The position numbers and the translations under genes were made by a program. The notes under the pieces are model-generated. The model saw only the letters and a list, made by a program, of their open reading frames with translations, made no database searches and was not told the DNA's origin. This document shows, piece after piece, positions 48,947-56,353 of a stretch of DNA of 64,000 bases (positions are counted from its first letter, which is position 1; every line of letters begins with the position of its first letter). Location: contig NZ_QNRE01000007.1 in NCBI RefSeq assembly GCF_003315035.1, positions 248,001 to 312,000 on the forward strand, read 5' to 3'. The DNA is from Nocardia puris (GTDB lineage: Bacteria > Actinomycetota > Actinomycetes > Mycobacteriales > Mycobacteriaceae).

Positions 48947-50119
48947 CTACCCCGCGTCGCGAGCCAGGTGATGCGCGATCGCGCCCAATCTGGCCAGGCG
49001 CGCGTCACCGAGCGGTGTGAGCTTGCCGCCGAGCCGGTTGGTCACGAAGCCCAGCGACATGCCCGTGGCCGGGTCGGCGAACGCGCCCGAACCGCCGAGA
49101 CCGAAGTGGCCGAACGCCGAAATCGGTTCGGCCTTGGACGGTTTCATCGGCACACCGTGGAATCCGAGTCCCCACGGGATGCGGAACGCCAGCACGTAGT
49201 CGGGCGTGAACACCTGCCGGGTGCGCATCGCCTCGATCGTCTCCGGCCGCAGCAGCTGGTAGCCGCCGAGGCTGCCGCCGTTGGCCAGCGCGCCGTAGAG
49301 GCGGGCCAGCGCGCGGGCCGAGAACACGCCGTTGACGCCCGGCATCACCGAATCGTGCAGGCGCGGATCGGCCATCATCTCCGCGAACCCGCGCGGGGTG
49401 GTGTCGACGGCCGCCGCCAGCCGGGTGCGGCCCATCAGGCGCGCACCGGTCTCCCAGCTCAGCCCCGCCACCGTGAGCGCGGGGAAGTTGGGCGCGATCC
49501 TGGACCGCTGCGACTCCGGCACCCGGAACCAGAGTTCTTCCGCGCCAAGGGGTTCGGCGATCTCGGTGCGCAGCAGCTCGGTGAAGTCGCCGCCCACCCG
49601 GCGCACCAGCTCGGCGACCAGGTGCCCGAAGCTGATGCCGTGGTAGCCGCTGGTGACCGTGTGGCGGGGGTCGGGCGCGGTGGCGGCGAGGGCGGCCGTG
49701 ACCGCCGCGTCGTCGAAGAAGGCGTCCACCGGGCCGGGCAGCAGGCCGCGCAGGCGGTGCAGTCCGGCGCGATGGCTGAGCAGTTCCCGCACCGTGATGC
49801 GGTCCTTGCCCGCGGCGGCGAATTCGGGCCAGTACTCGGCGACCGCCTTGTCGTAGTCGAGGAGGCCGCGTTCGGCCAGCCGGTGCAGCAGGGTGGCGGC
49901 CACGCCCTTGCCGGTCGAATAGGCCACGGCGACCGTGTCCTGGCGCCACGGTTCGCCCGGCGCCGCGTAGCCGGCCCACACGTCCACCACCGGTTCGCCG
50001 TGCAGGTAGACCGTGAGCGCGCCGCCGCCGTCGCCCGGCCTGCGGAAGAGGCGGTCGAATTCGGCCACCAGGCGCACGAATCGGCGGTCGACCAGCTGTG
50101 CCGTCGGAGTTGTGGTCAT
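48947..50119 (-). CDS. Beta-lactamase-related serine hydrolase (esterase EstB/LACTB type)
   Basis: A 390-aa class C-like serine hydrolase without signal peptide. It has Ser-x-x-Lys in VAYSTGKGVAATLLHRLAER, the Tyr motif in TSGYHGISFGHLVAELVRR, and a C-terminal HFGLGGSGAFADPATGMSLGF with the conserved G-G. Such proteins are esterases or D-aminopeptidases rather than beta-lactamases; in mycobacteria the LipL/LipE group is lipolytic. ATG 50119. It converges on the siderophore ATPase gene. Confidence 0.88.
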   Translation of the reverse strand: MTTTPTAQLVDRRFVRLVAEFDRLFRRPGDGGGALTVYLHGEPVVDVWAGYAAPGEPWRQDTVAVAYSTGKGVAATLLHRLAERGLLDYDKAVAEYWPEFAAAGKDRITVRELLSHRAGLHRLRGLLPGPVDAFFDDAAVTAALAATAPDPRHTVTSGYHGISFGHLVAELVRRVGGDFTELLRTEIAEPLGAEELWFRVPESQRSRIAPNFPALTVAGLSWETGARLMGRTRLAAAVDTTPRGFAEMMADPRLHDSVMPGVNGVFSARALARLYGALANGGSLGGYQLLRPETIEAMRTRQVFTPDYVLAFRIPWGLGFHGVPMKPSKAEPISAFGHFGLGGSGAFADPATGMSLGFVTNRLGGKLTPLGDARLARLGAIAHHLARDAG

Positions 50120-50263
50120 CGTCGTCCTTTCTCCGTTCCACTGGACAGCGTACGAGAAACGGCGGCGTGGCGGACCTCACAGTCGGTTTCGGTTGACGGT
50201 GCGTTTTCGTGAGCGTCACACAGCGCCCCGCGATCGCAACACGGCTGCTCTAGCGTGATCGCC

Positions 50264-50986
50264 ATGCCGCCACGCAGACGTTCGGCTTTGCTGGCTCGAT
50301 TGGTCGTCGACGAGCCGGGCAGGCCGCAGATCATTCTCGGTGAGCTGCGCCGGGTGATTCTCGACGGCGCGGTGCCACCCCGTACGCCGATTCCGCTGCG
50401 CGAAGTCGCCGAATTGTTCGGCGTCAGCCACATTCCCGTGCGCGAGGCGCTGAAAACGCTGCTGGGAGAAGGGCTGGTGACCCACGAACCGAACGGCGGA
50501 TACGAAGTCGCCCAGCTCACCGCCGCGGAACTGCGCGAAATGTATATCGTGCGCGAGACATTGGAGACGGCCTCGCTCGCCGCCGCCCTGCGCCAGGCCA
50601 CCGAGGCCGACCGCGCCGAACTGCTCGCGGTGAACGCCAAGCTGGAAGAGGCGCTGCGCGACGACGATCCGGTGGCCTACCAGCGCATGTCACGGAAGTT
50701 CCACGTGGCGCTGACCAGGCCGTCGCGGATGTTCCGCCTGCTGCACATGCTCGAATCGGCGTGGAACGTCACCGAACCGGTACAGAGTATGGTGCACGTC
50801 GAGCGCGCCGACCGGGAGCGCCTGCACACCGATCACGTGCTCATGCTCGACGCCTTCCTGGCCGGCGATATCGACCGCCTGCTGCTGGTCGCCGAGGCGC
50901 ACCACCGCAGGCTCGAATCCGTCATCGCGACCCTGCCCACCGACACCGGGCTGCTGGCCCCGGAAGATATATCGGTCGCGCAATAA
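50264..50986 (+). CDS. GntR/FadR-family regulator (FCD domain)
   Basis: A 240-aa GntR protein: winged helix (PLREVAELFGVSHIPVREAL, KTLLGEGLVTHEPNGGYEV) and the FCD domain with the metal His residues (FHVALTRPSR, HTDHVLMLDAFLAGD, VAEAHHRR). ATG 50264; GTG 50255 is also in frame. It directly precedes the NCS1 permease and racemase genes, which it probably regulates in response to a hydantoin/allantoin-like ligand. Confidence 0.9.
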   Translation: MPPRRRSALLARLVVDEPGRPQIILGELRRVILDGAVPPRTPIPLREVAELFGVSHIPVREALKTLLGEGLVTHEPNGGYEVAQLTAAELREMYIVRETLETASLAAALRQATEADRAELLAVNAKLEEALRDDDPVAYQRMSRKFHVALTRPSRMFRLLHMLESAWNVTEPVQSMVHVERADRERLHTDHVLMLDAFLAGDIDRLLLVAEAHHRRLESVIATLPTDTGLLAPEDISVAQ

Positions 50987-51070
50987 CCGGGCAACGATCG
51001 CGCAATTACCGGGCAATGGGTGCTTCCTACCGTCGATGCGTTCCACGTTTCACCTCGGATGGGAAACACC

Positions 51071-52555
51071 ATGACCGACACGATCACCCCGCCCGCCGCA
51101 CCGGCGACCACGGCGGAGGCCGACTATGATCCGCGGCTGACGAATGCGGATCTCGCGCCACTGCGCACCCAGAAATGGGGCTCCTACAACATCTTCGCGT
51201 TCTGGATGTCCGATGTGCACAGCGTCGGCGGCTATGTCACGGCGGGCAGCCTGTTCGCCCTCGGCCTGGCCAGCTGGCAGGTGCTGGCCGCGCTGCTGAT
51301 CGGCATCACGATCGTCTATTTCTTCTGCAATCTGGTCGCCAAGCCGAGTCAGGTGACGGGTGTGCCGTACCCGGTGATCTGCCGCAGCGCGTTCGGTGTG
51401 CTCGGCGCGAACATTCCCGCGATCATCCGCGGATTGATCGCGGTGGCCTGGTACGGAATTCAGACATTCCTCGCCTCGGCCGCGCTGGATGTGGTTCTGG
51501 TGAAACTGTTTCCGGGACTCGCGCCCTACGCCGTGGTCGAGGACTACGGATTCCTCGGGCTGTCGCTGCTCGGCTGGGGCAGCTTCATGATCCTGTGGGT
51601 GCTCCAGGCGTGCGTGTTCTGGCGTGGGATGGAGTCGATCCGCAAGTTCATCGACTTCTGCGGCCCCGCGGTGTATGTCGTGATGTTCATTCTGTGCGGA
51701 TACCTGATCTCCCAGGCAGGTTGGGGCGCCATCGATCTCAGCCTCGGCGCGGTGGAGCACACGGGCTGGTCCTCGGTGCCGGTGATGCTCGGCGCGATCG
51801 CGCTGGTGGTGTCGTACTTCTCCGGTCCGATGCTGAACTTCGGCGACTTCTCCCGCTACGGACGGAGTTTCGCGGCGGTGAAGCGCGGCAACTTCCTCGG
51901 CCTGCCGATCAACTTCCTGCTGTTCTCGGTGCTGGTGGTGGTGACCGCCTCGCTGACACTGCCGGTCTACGGCGAACTGATCACCGATCCGGTGGAGACG
52001 GTGGCGCGCATCGACAACACGTTCGCGATCGTGTTGGGCGCGTTGACATTCGCCATCGCCACCATCGGCATCAATATCGTCGCCAACTTCATCTCGCCGG
52101 CGTTCGACTTCTCCAACGTGAGCCCGCAGCGCATCAGCTGGCGCGCCGGCGGCATGATCGCGGCGGTGGGCTCGGTGCTCATCACACCGTGGAACCTCTA
52201 CAACAACCCCGACGTCATCCACTACACCCTCGAGGTACTCGGCGCGTTCATCGGCCCGCTGTTCGGTGTGCTCATCGCCGACTACTACCTGATCAAGAAG
52301 CAGCGCGTGCACGTCGACGACCTGTTCACCATGTCGCCGACCGGAACCTACTGGTACACCAAGGGATACAACCCGGCCGCGATCGCCGCGACGGCGCTGG
52401 GCGCGGCGCTGGCGGTGATCCCGGTGCTGGCCAACAAGCTGCCGGGCATGGCGACCACGGCGCAGTACAGCTGGTTCATCGGCTGCGGCGTCGGATTCGT
52501 CGCCTACTACCTGATCGCCACCCGCCGCACGGCCGCGAAGGAGGCGGTCGCCTGA
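51071..52555 (+). CDS. NCS1-family nucleobase/hydantoin/allantoin transporter
   Basis: A 494-aa permease with 12 helices. NCS1 features: DPRLTNADLAPLRTQKWGSY, NIFAFWMSDVHSVGGYVTAG, VAKPSQVTGVPYPVICRSAFG, IAVAWYGIQTFLASAALDVV and FSRYGRSFAAVKRGN. The WYGIQT/GNxxD-type segments are in the Mhp1/PucI group, which carries hydantoins, allantoin or uracil. ATG 51071 is used (ATG 51059 in frame). Its stop overlaps the racemase ATG (TGATG). Confidence 0.9.
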   Translation: MTDTITPPAAPATTAEADYDPRLTNADLAPLRTQKWGSYNIFAFWMSDVHSVGGYVTAGSLFALGLASWQVLAALLIGITIVYFFCNLVAKPSQVTGVPYPVICRSAFGVLGANIPAIIRGLIAVAWYGIQTFLASAALDVVLVKLFPGLAPYAVVEDYGFLGLSLLGWGSFMILWVLQACVFWRGMESIRKFIDFCGPAVYVVMFILCGYLISQAGWGAIDLSLGAVEHTGWSSVPVMLGAIALVVSYFSGPMLNFGDFSRYGRSFAAVKRGNFLGLPINFLLFSVLVVVTASLTLPVYGELITDPVETVARIDNTFAIVLGALTFAIATIGINIVANFISPAFDFSNVSPQRISWRAGGMIAAVGSVLITPWNLYNNPDVIHYTLEVLGAFIGPLFGVLIADYYLIKKQRVHVDDLFTMSPTGTYWYTKGYNPAAIAATALGAALAVIPVLANKLPGMATTAQYSWFIGCGVGFVAYYLIATRRTAAKEAVA

Positions 52556-53286
52556 TGCGCATCCGGGTCGTCAACCCGAACACCACGCGGGCGATGACCG
52601 ACCTGATCGAGCGGTGTGCCGGGGCCGTCGCGGGCCCCGGCACCCGGCTCGACGCGGTGACCGCCACGATGGGCCCGCCGTCCATCGAGAGCCACTACGA
52701 CGAGGCGCTGAGCGTGCCCGGCGTGCTCGACGCCATCCGGCGCGGGGAGGCCGACGGCGTCGACGGATACGTGCTGGCGTGTTTCGGCGACCCGGGATTG
52801 GACGCGGCCAGGGAATTGGCGGCCGGTCCCGTGGTCGGGATCGCGGAAGCGGCCATGCGCACCGCCGCCCATCTGGGGCGCGGCTTCAGCGTCGTCACCA
52901 CCCTCGGACGTACCGCGGGCCGCGCCGCCGACCTGGCCGACCGGTACGGGATGCGGCGGTTCTGCCTCGGCGTGCACGCCTGCGAACTGCCGGTCCTGTC
53001 GCTGCACACCGACCCCGACGCCCGCAAGATCATCACCGAAGCCTGCCGCACCGCCGTCGAGACCGACGGCTCCGACGCCGTCGTGCTCGGCTGCGCCGGC
53101 ATGGCGGATCTGTGCGCGCACCTGCGCGAGGAGATCGGCGTCCCGGTGGTCGACGGGGTCGCGGCGGCGACGCTCACCGTGCAGTCCTTGGTGGCGCAGG
53201 GGTTGCGCAAGAGCGGGCGCGGGGAGTTCGCGTCGCCGCCGCCGAAGGAGTATGTGGGGTTGCTGCGGGATTTCGGCACCGGATAG
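52555..53286 (+). CDS. Aspartate/glutamate/hydantoin racemase family protein
   Basis: A 243-aa Asp/Glu racemase-fold enzyme of the hydantoin/allantoin racemase (HyuE/HpxA) type. The two catalytic Cys are in GYVLACFGDPGLDA and VVLGCAGMADLCAHL, and the N-terminus RIRVVNPNTTRAMTDLIE binds substrate. It interconverts hydantoin or allantoin enantiomers. No hydantoinase or allantoinase lies nearby, so the degrading enzyme must be elsewhere. Confidence 0.9.
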   Translation: MRIRVVNPNTTRAMTDLIERCAGAVAGPGTRLDAVTATMGPPSIESHYDEALSVPGVLDAIRRGEADGVDGYVLACFGDPGLDAARELAAGPVVGIAEAAMRTAAHLGRGFSVVTTLGRTAGRAADLADRYGMRRFCLGVHACELPVLSLHTDPDARKIITEACRTAVETDGSDAVVLGCAGMADLCAHLREEIGVPVVDGVAAATLTVQSLVAQGLRKSGRGEFASPPPKEYVGLLRDFGTG

Positions 53287-53392
53287 GTGAGCCGGACTGG
53301 TCGGGTAGGTTGCGCCCGGCCGCCCTCCACGCCGTGATCCCGCACACGGGTTCTGCCGGTGTCGCGTGCCGGGCCGGTATGGTGTCGCGTAT

Positions 53393-53468
53393 GCGGCGGT
53401 GGGGCTCGCCGCTTCGGACACCGGTCCGGAACAACTGCGGCGCCGTCGCCGCCAACGGTCCCTACACC
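53393..53468 (+). ncRNA. Fluoride riboswitch (crcB motif)
   Basis: The 5' core GGCGGTGGGGCTCGCC matches the crcB-motif start (GGCGATGGxxxTCGCC), and the 3' conserved end AACGGTCCCTACACC carries the CCC that can pair with GGG of the first loop to form the pseudoknot, as in known fluoride riboswitches. The variable stem between them is GC-rich. It lies 34 nt upstream of two crcB genes, the classic targets; fluoride binding would switch on their expression. Confidence 0.7.
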
Positions 53469-53501
53469 ATGACCTCGCGGTATGTGGAGTAGGAGACGTG
53501 T

Positions 53502-53978
53502 ATGACCGGTCCGATCGATCCCGATGTCGACCTTCACGAACCCGCGCAACGGCGGGAACTCCTCCGCACGCACGGCGCGGTGCTCGCCGTGGTGGCGGTG
53601 GGCGCTGGGCTCGGCTCGCTGGCGCGGTTCGGGTTGGCGACCTGGTGGCCGACCGGGGTGGGCGGGTTCCCGTGGTCCACGTTCACCGTGAATGTGGTGG
53701 GCTGCTTCCTCATCGGCGTGCTGATGATCGTCATCACCGAAGTCCGGATGGCACACCCGCTGGTGCGGCCGTTCCTCGGCGTCGGCGTGCTCGGCGGGTT
53801 CACCACGTTCTCGGCCTATGCCGCGGACATTCGCGTGCTGATCGAATCCGGCCACCTTCCGCTGGGGATGCTGTATCTGGCGGCGACCTTGCTGTGCGCG
53901 CTCCCCGCCACAGCGAGCGCTGTCGCGCTGACGCGATTCGCCCACCGGCGGGCCCTGCTCCGGAGGAGGGTGGCATGA
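53502..53978 (+). CDS. crcB: Fluoride channel subunit CrcB/Fluc (first)
   Basis: A 158-aa four-helix fluoride channel. Motifs: GAGLGSLARFGLATWWP, the pore Asn in FTVNVVGCFLIGVL, and GVLGGFTTFSAYAADI with the Phe box. ATG 53502 has AGGAGA upstream. A 25-residue hydrophilic N-terminus is longer than usual. The stop overlaps the second gene (ATGA). In high-GC actinobacteria two different Fluc chains often form a heterodimer. Confidence 0.93.
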   Translation: MTGPIDPDVDLHEPAQRRELLRTHGAVLAVVAVGAGLGSLARFGLATWWPTGVGGFPWSTFTVNVVGCFLIGVLMIVITEVRMAHPLVRPFLGVGVLGGFTTFSAYAADIRVLIESGHLPLGMLYLAATLLCALPATASAVALTRFAHRRALLRRRVA

Positions 53979-54337
53979 CCGTCCTGGCGGTGTTGCTCGG
54001 CGCGATGGTCGGCGCGCCCCTGCGCTACCTCACCGACCGGGCCGTACAAGCGCGGCACAGCGGCCTATTCCCTTGGGGGACAATGGTGGTCAACGTGGTC
54101 GGGTGCTTCGTGATGGGCGCCGTCGCCGGTGCCGCGCTCTCCCACACGTGGACGGCGGTGCTGGGCACCGGGTTCTGCGGCGCACTCACCACCTACAGCA
54201 CCTTCGGCTACGAGACGATCCGCCTCATGGAGGTGCGCGCGTACCGGTACGCCGTGCTGAACGTGAGCGCGTCGGTGGTGGCGGGATTGGGTGCGGTCGC
54301 GCTGGGAGCGTACGCGGCGGGTGTGTTGTCCGGGTGA
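53975..54337 (+). CDS. crcB: Fluoride channel subunit CrcB/Fluc (second)
   Basis: A 120-aa Fluc protein: VLLGAMVGAPLRYLTDRAVQ, WGTMVVNVVGCFVMGAVAG and GFCGALTTYSTFGYETIRL. It lacks the long N-terminus of the first copy. Start ATG 53975 overlaps the first gene. Both are under the riboswitch. Confidence 0.93.
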   Translation: MTVLAVLLGAMVGAPLRYLTDRAVQARHSGLFPWGTMVVNVVGCFVMGAVAGAALSHTWTAVLGTGFCGALTTYSTFGYETIRLMEVRAYRYAVLNVSASVVAGLGAVALGAYAAGVLSG

Positions 54338-54369
54338 CCGCGTCGAGGCGCTGATTGGCCGGGCACGCT

Positions 54370-54454
54370 GCTCAGCCGGGCACATCACTCGGCGGGGCAC
54401 ACCGCTCGGCTGGGCACACCGGTCATCCGGACACGCCGATCAGCCGAGCGTCCG
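54370..54454. repeat. 17-bp imperfect tandem repeat, five units
   Basis: Five consecutive 17-bp units start at 54370, 54387, 54404, 54421 and 54438; units 2 and 3 are ACTCGGCGGGGCACACC and GCTCGGCTGGGCACACC, and the others are related with several changes. The phase is exact. It lies downstream of the second crcB gene. The rest of the 474-nt gap 54338-54811 has a terminator hairpin at 54701-54734 but no supported gene. Confidence 0.65.
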
Positions 54455-54700
54455 CACTCCCTCACAGGTCGTCGTGCCGTCCGGCGGGTCGTACCGGATC
54501 GCCCGTGCCTGTGGGTTCGGTGGCGGTCCGACCAGGGTTGTGCGGTATGCGGCCTGCGATTCCGGGATCGGGTTCGGGGACAACCGAGGTTCGCCGACTG
54601 AGAGCGGCAGTGCCTTTGCGGCTGGATGGGTTACGTGGGCGAAACGGGTTTTCTCAGGATGGCAGCCCGGGGGAGGGGAGTGGCGTGCTCGCAACGACGA

Positions 54701-54734
54701 CGCCCACGGACTCGAAGAGGTGAGTCCGTGGGCG
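54701..54734. terminator. 13-bp hairpin between crcB and PH-like genes
   Basis: CGCCCACGGACTC and GAGTCCGTGGGCG form a perfect 13-bp stem with an 8-nt loop. It lies between convergent genes (crcB and the minus-strand gene ending at 54812) and can act in both directions. No T-tract. Confidence 0.6.
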
Positions 54735-54811
54735 GTGTCGTGTCGAGTGCCTGGCCAACAGAGTCGGCCCGGATCGGCCGGTGCGAACTGTCGCGCCCCA
54801 ACTGATTCCGG

Positions 54812-55162
54812 TCAGGCGGCGACCGCTCGGCGGAGGAGGTGCAGGGTGGTGTCGGGCTCGGGCACATCCACCACCAGGCGGGTGAATTCGGTGCCGGAGA
54901 GTTCGATGCGGATGCCGGAGCCGTCGAAGCGGGTGTCCCAGAACTCTTTTCGGCCCTTGCCGCGGAAGGTGCCCGCGGCGATCACGCCGGGGAAGAAGGT
55001 GCCGGGAGCGCGAACCCACGGCGGGCGCAGATCCACTTCGGCGGGGACGACGGCGGTGATGTCACGCAGGTCGAAGGTGAGTTCGTCGCGCAGCGCCAGC
55101 AGTTTGTGTCCACCGCGCACCCGGACCGTCACCGTCGTTCCCGTGACTTCGATATCCACCAT
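54812..55162 (-). CDS. Conserved hypothetical PH-like small protein
   Basis: A 116-aa protein, ATG 55162 (MVDIEVTGTTVTVRVRGGHK). It is rich in beta strands: LLALRDELTFDLRDITAVVP, then RAPGTFFPGVIAAGTFRGKG, FWDTRF and FTRLVVDVPEP, resembling bacterial PH-like folds found in many actinobacterial hypotheticals. No motif points to a reaction. It stands alone. Confidence 0.75.
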   Translation of the reverse strand: MVDIEVTGTTVTVRVRGGHKLLALRDELTFDLRDITAVVPAEVDLRPPWVRAPGTFFPGVIAAGTFRGKGRKEFWDTRFDGSGIRIELSGTEFTRLVVDVPEPDTTLHLLRRAVAA

Positions 55163-55479
55163 GACGCACCTCGCAATCGCCCCCGGATTCCGTACGCCTT
55201 CCAGCTTCGGTGGCGCCCCTGGTGAGAGGCTGTGCCGATCCTGTGATTTCCCCAAGCATCGAGAGAGATTCTGATACATAGATATACGCATCAACGCATG
55301 TAATATGCCAGCTCTGGGGGTCGACCTGATCAACCAGCTCCGTTCCAAAACAACGCAGACGGCGGAAACGCCGAATCGTCGGCAAGACGACGAGACCAAA
55401 GGTGATCGGCCCGCAGGGGAGGGCGACGCTCGAATGATCGCTCGGTGTCGTCGCCCGACCGATCCTCGGCGCGACCGGC
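55163..55479. other. Intergenic region with a low-GC stretch
   Basis: 317 bases between the PH-like gene and idi. The stretch 55271-55305 (GATACATAGATATACGCATC and following) is clearly AT-richer than its surroundings and may hold the promoter of the PH-like gene. No gene is supported. Confidence 0.4.
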
Positions 55480-56043
55480 CTACTGAACCGCCCGCCCGAC
55501 CAACGCGATCCGCAACACGTCGCCCAACCACGGCGTGTAGTCCCCGGGAACCGACTCCATCCGCGCCCGCAGCTGATCCGGCGCAACCCAGGCGACCGTC
55601 GCCACCTCGGCGGGATCGAGCCTCGGCCGTTCCCCGTTCAGCATCCCGACCAGCACGTGATCCCACTCGTGCTCCACCCGCCCGGTCGCGGGATCGGTCG
55701 CCTGGTACCGGAACACGCCCACCTCGGTGAGGGCGGTGGCCAGTCCGAGCTCTTCGTCGAGCCGCACGCCGGCCGCCACGTCGACCGGCTCACCGGGCGC
55801 GGGATGCCCGCAGCAGGTGTTGGCCCACAGCAACGGAAATCGCGTCTTCACCGCCGCCCGCTGCTGGAGCAGCACCCGGCCTTCGTCGTCGAACAGCAAC
55901 ACCGAGAACGCGCGATGCAGCAGGCCGGGAGCTCGGTGCGCCTCGGCCACCGGGCACGCGCCGACCGCGCGCCCCGCCGCGTCGACCAGCTCGACGGGCA
56001 GAGCCTCGCGATCGGTCAGCGGCGCGGTGAGGGTCTCGGTCAC
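55480..56043 (-). CDS. idi: Isopentenyl-diphosphate delta-isomerase, type I
   Basis: A 187-aa Nudix-fold isomerase converting IPP to DMAPP for isoprenoids. The catalytic Cys is in FPLLWANTCCGHPAPGEP, the Glu in RVEHEWDHVLVG, and the metal-binding LLHRAFSVLLFDDEGRVLLQ is present. GTG 56043 is used; it follows GGGGAG directly, so spacing is short and a start further in cannot be excluded. The 310-nt gap upstream (56044-56353) carries a CRP-like site belonging to the next gene. Confidence 0.93.
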   Translation of the reverse strand: MTETLTAPLTDREALPVELVDAAGRAVGACPVAEAHRAPGLLHRAFSVLLFDDEGRVLLQQRAAVKTRFPLLWANTCCGHPAPGEPVDVAAGVRLDEELGLATALTEVGVFRYQATDPATGRVEHEWDHVLVGMLNGERPRLDPAEVATVAWVAPDQLRARMESVPGDYTPWLGDVLRIALVGRAVQ

Positions 56044-56312
56044 CTCCCCACCATATCGGCGGCCGGGTGCCGCGCACGGTGGCGCGGCGGAGAACACACT
56101 CGGTGCGGCGCGGCTACGATGCGGCGACCTTCCTGATCGCGGCTGTGGACCGGCCCCTCCGCGGCGCCCTGAGTGTGAGTTCGGCACCCTTCGAGAGCAG
56201 GTATGTGAACGTCATGCACCCGGTGATCGGCAACACCGCAGCATGCATCCCATCACAGCCGTCACATAATTGACAGGCGATGTGGAAAGCTCATCGCAAC
56301 GCGTCGGGGCAA

Positions 56313-56328
56313 TGTGGTGCGTGTCACA
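56313..56328. promoter_or_regulatory. CRP-like binding site before the Rv1683-like gene
   Basis: TGTGG-TGCGTG-TCACA fits TGTGA-N6-TCACA at 9 of 10 arm positions, 25 nt upstream of the GTG at 56354. So close to the start it would act as a repressor or class II site. The sequence resembles the one before the Rpf gene. Confidence 0.45.
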
Positions 56329-56353
56329 ATGCAGGGTAGGGCCAGGAGCGATC

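Noticed and set aside
53391..53492. 33-codon ATG frame inside the fluoride riboswitch
   Set aside because: The bases are explained by the riboswitch core; there is no ribosome site and no protein-like pattern.
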